6,331 nt of DNA. Origin: Defluviitaleaceae bacterium. GTDB taxonomy: Bacteria > Bacillota > Clostridia > Lachnospirales > UBA5962. A program made the translations under genes and the position numbers. The notes under the pieces were generated by a model. That model made no database searches, had not been told where the DNA came from, and worked only from the letters and a program-made list of their open reading frames with translations. Where the stretch lies: assembly GCA_009787435.1 (NCBI GenBank), contig WRFW01000130.1, positions 1-6,331 on the forward strand, written 5' to 3'. Shown piece by piece: positions 5,189 through 6,331 of this stretch (position 1 is the first letter of the stretch; every line of letters starts with the position of its first letter).

Positions 5189-6256
5189 ATGTCTAAAGCA
5201 TATTTAATTTTAGAAAACGGAGCTTCTTTTGAGGGTGAATTTTTTGGGGCAGAAGGAAATATTACCGGCGAAGTTGTTTTTGCCACTTCAATGACTGGCT
5301 ATTTAGAAACTTTAACAGACCCTAGCTATTATGGGCAAATTGTCGTTCAGACATTTCCTTTAATCGGTAATTATGGCGTTATACCATCGGATTTTGAAAG
5401 CGACCAAATTAAAGTAAGTGCTTATATCGTTAATTATAATTGTCAAGCTCCTTCTAATTTTAGAACTGAAGGCTCGCTTGGCAATTTTTTTAAACGAAAA
5501 AATATAGTTGCAATTTCTGGAATAGATACTAGGCAGCTAACTAAAATAATTCGTGATAATGGGGTAATGAACGGAAAAATAACTACTACCCCGCCAACAG
5601 ACCAAGATAAAGAAGAAGCAAAAGCATACACTATAAAAAATGCTCTTGAAAAAGTTTCTTATAATGAAAAAGTTATATATGGGCGTGGTAATAAAAGGCG
5701 TGTAGCCCTTTTAGATTATGGGGCTAAAAAAAGTATAGCTAAAAATTTAACTGAGCGTAATTGCGAAGTGCATAGTTTCCCTTATAATGCAACAATTAAA
5801 GAAATAATGGAAATAAATCCAGAGGGGATAATGCTTTCAAATGGCCCTGGCGATCCAAACTCTCCAGAAAATAGCGAAGTAATCAATACTATTAAGCAGC
5901 TTCAGGAAACTAACACACCTATTTTCGGTATATGCTTAGGGCACCAATTGTTAGCCCTTGCAAATGGCTATAAAACCGAAAAGCTAAAATTTGGGCACCG
6001 TGGCTCAAACCAGCCAGTTCAAGATTTAAGCACAGGGCGTGTTTATATATCTAGCCAAAATCACGGATATGCGGTAGTTTGTGATAAATCATCTTTTGTA
6101 AACGTAAACGATAAAACTTGCGAGGGTATAGAATACGAAAATGCCTTTTCCGTGCAATTTCACCCAGAAGCAAACGGCGGCCCATATGATACTACTTTTT
6201 TATTCGATAAGTTTATAAAGATGATGGATTTGAAAAATTCACAAAAAGCTTCATAA
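5189..6256 (+). CDS. carA: Carbamoyl-phosphate synthase small (glutaminase) subunit
   Basis: CarA hydrolyses glutamine and channels ammonia to CarB, which makes carbamoyl phosphate for pyrimidines and arginine in the cytoplasm. The protein has 355 residues, slightly shorter than B. subtilis PyrAA (about 364) or E. coli CarA (about 382), with no missing domain. The N-terminal CPSase small-chain domain (1-150) includes the conserved TSMTGYLETLTDPSY (33-47) and GIDTRQLT (111-118). The class I glutamine amidotransferase domain (about 170-345) carries SNGPGDP (217-223), the nucleophile C249 in GICLGHQ, FGHRGSNQPV (268-277), SQNHGYAV (289-296) and the H326/E328 pair in HPE. The ATG is preceded by GAGGAGA (5174-5180) at 8 bases and by a consensus promoter. 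The ordinary stop is followed 42 bases later by the carB start, so the two subunits are co-transcribed. The gene is divergent from the metal-regulator operon and probably functionally separate. Confidence 0.97.
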   Translation: MSKAYLILENGASFEGEFFGAEGNITGEVVFATSMTGYLETLTDPSYYGQIVVQTFPLIGNYGVIPSDFESDQIKVSAYIVNYNCQAPSNFRTEGSLGNFFKRKNIVAISGIDTRQLTKIIRDNGVMNGKITTTPPTDQDKEEAKAYTIKNALEKVSYNEKVIYGRGNKRRVALLDYGAKKSIAKNLTERNCEVHSFPYNATIKEIMEINPEGIMLSNGPGDPNSPENSEVINTIKQLQETNTPIFGICLGHQLLALANGYKTEKLKFGHRGSNQPVQDLSTGRVYISSQNHGYAVVCDKSSFVNVNDKTCEGIEYENAFSVQFHPEANGGPYDTTFLFDKFIKMMDLKNSQKAS

Positions 6257-6298
6257 AGCAAGATTTATTTAATATTAAAAAGGAGAAAATTAAAATAT

Positions 6299-6331
6299 AT
6301 GGCTAGAGATATGAGTATAAAGAGAGTAATG
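6299..6331 (+). CDS. carB: Probable carbamoyl-phosphate synthase large subunit (N-terminal 11 codons only)
   Basis: Only 11 codons are visible (MARDMSIKRVM), running open to the right edge. The short basic lead-in followed by IK+V and a hydrophobic turn resembles the start of CarB, where a strand leads into the GxGPIxIGQ nucleotide loop beyond the window. The position 42 bases after carA in the same direction is the usual carAB arrangement. AAGGAG at 6280-6285 lies 13 bases before the ATG, rather far; the in-frame ATG at 6311 is less well placed. Identity rests mainly on gene order. Confidence 0.72.
   Translation, partial: MARDMSIKRVM

Noticed and set aside
6257..6298. Terminator between carA and carB
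   Set aside because: The 42 bases are AT-rich with no stable inverted repeat and contain the carB ribosome site, so readthrough is expected.

Overview
The window is AT-rich and tightly packed. It uses ordinary TAA/TGA stops, strong purine-rich ribosome binding sites and near-consensus sigma-A type promoters. Together with a Firmicutes-style DtxR/SirR-type regulator and a carA-carB pair, this suggests a low-GC Gram-positive anaerobe (Clostridia-like). That placement is inference; there is no 16S or other marker gene here.

Layout. Positions 1-4976 hold five minus-strand genes read in the order regulator, family 2 glycosyltransferase, large polytopic membrane protein, UbiA-superfamily phosphoribosyl/prenyl transferase, ZIP metal transporter. 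The transporter is cut by the left edge. The gaps between genes are 16, 1, 4 and 14 bases, and no terminator-like hairpin was seen between them, so they look like one operon. Positions 4977-5188 are a divergent control region. Its minus-strand promoter (TTGACT, 17 bp, TATTAT, with an extended -10) drives the regulator operon, and a 6+6 bp palindrome with a 4-bp centre (TTTAGG/CCTAAA) sits just past its predicted start. Its plus-strand promoter (TTGACA, 17 bp, extended TATAAT) drives carA. From 5189 to the right edge lie carA (complete) and the first 11 codons of a gene that is almost certainly carB.

How the genes may work together. The regulator is a metal-sensing DtxR-family repressor, and the palindrome has the half-site sequence and spacing of a single-dimer DtxR/IdeR site, so autoregulation is likely. 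Because the downstream genes appear co-transcribed, metal status would set the level of the ZIP importer at the far end and also of the three glycan or lipid-sugar genes between them. Those three form a plausible envelope-glycan module: a polyprenyl-phosphate phosphoribosyltransferase-like enzyme makes a lipid-linked pentose donor, a GT-C-like membrane protein may use such a donor, and a membrane-anchored GT2 uses a nucleotide sugar. This pairing of metal homeostasis with a lipid-pentose glycan module is the most unusual thing in the window. The functional link is inference. The divergent pyrimidine/arginine gene carA is probably unrelated housekeeping.
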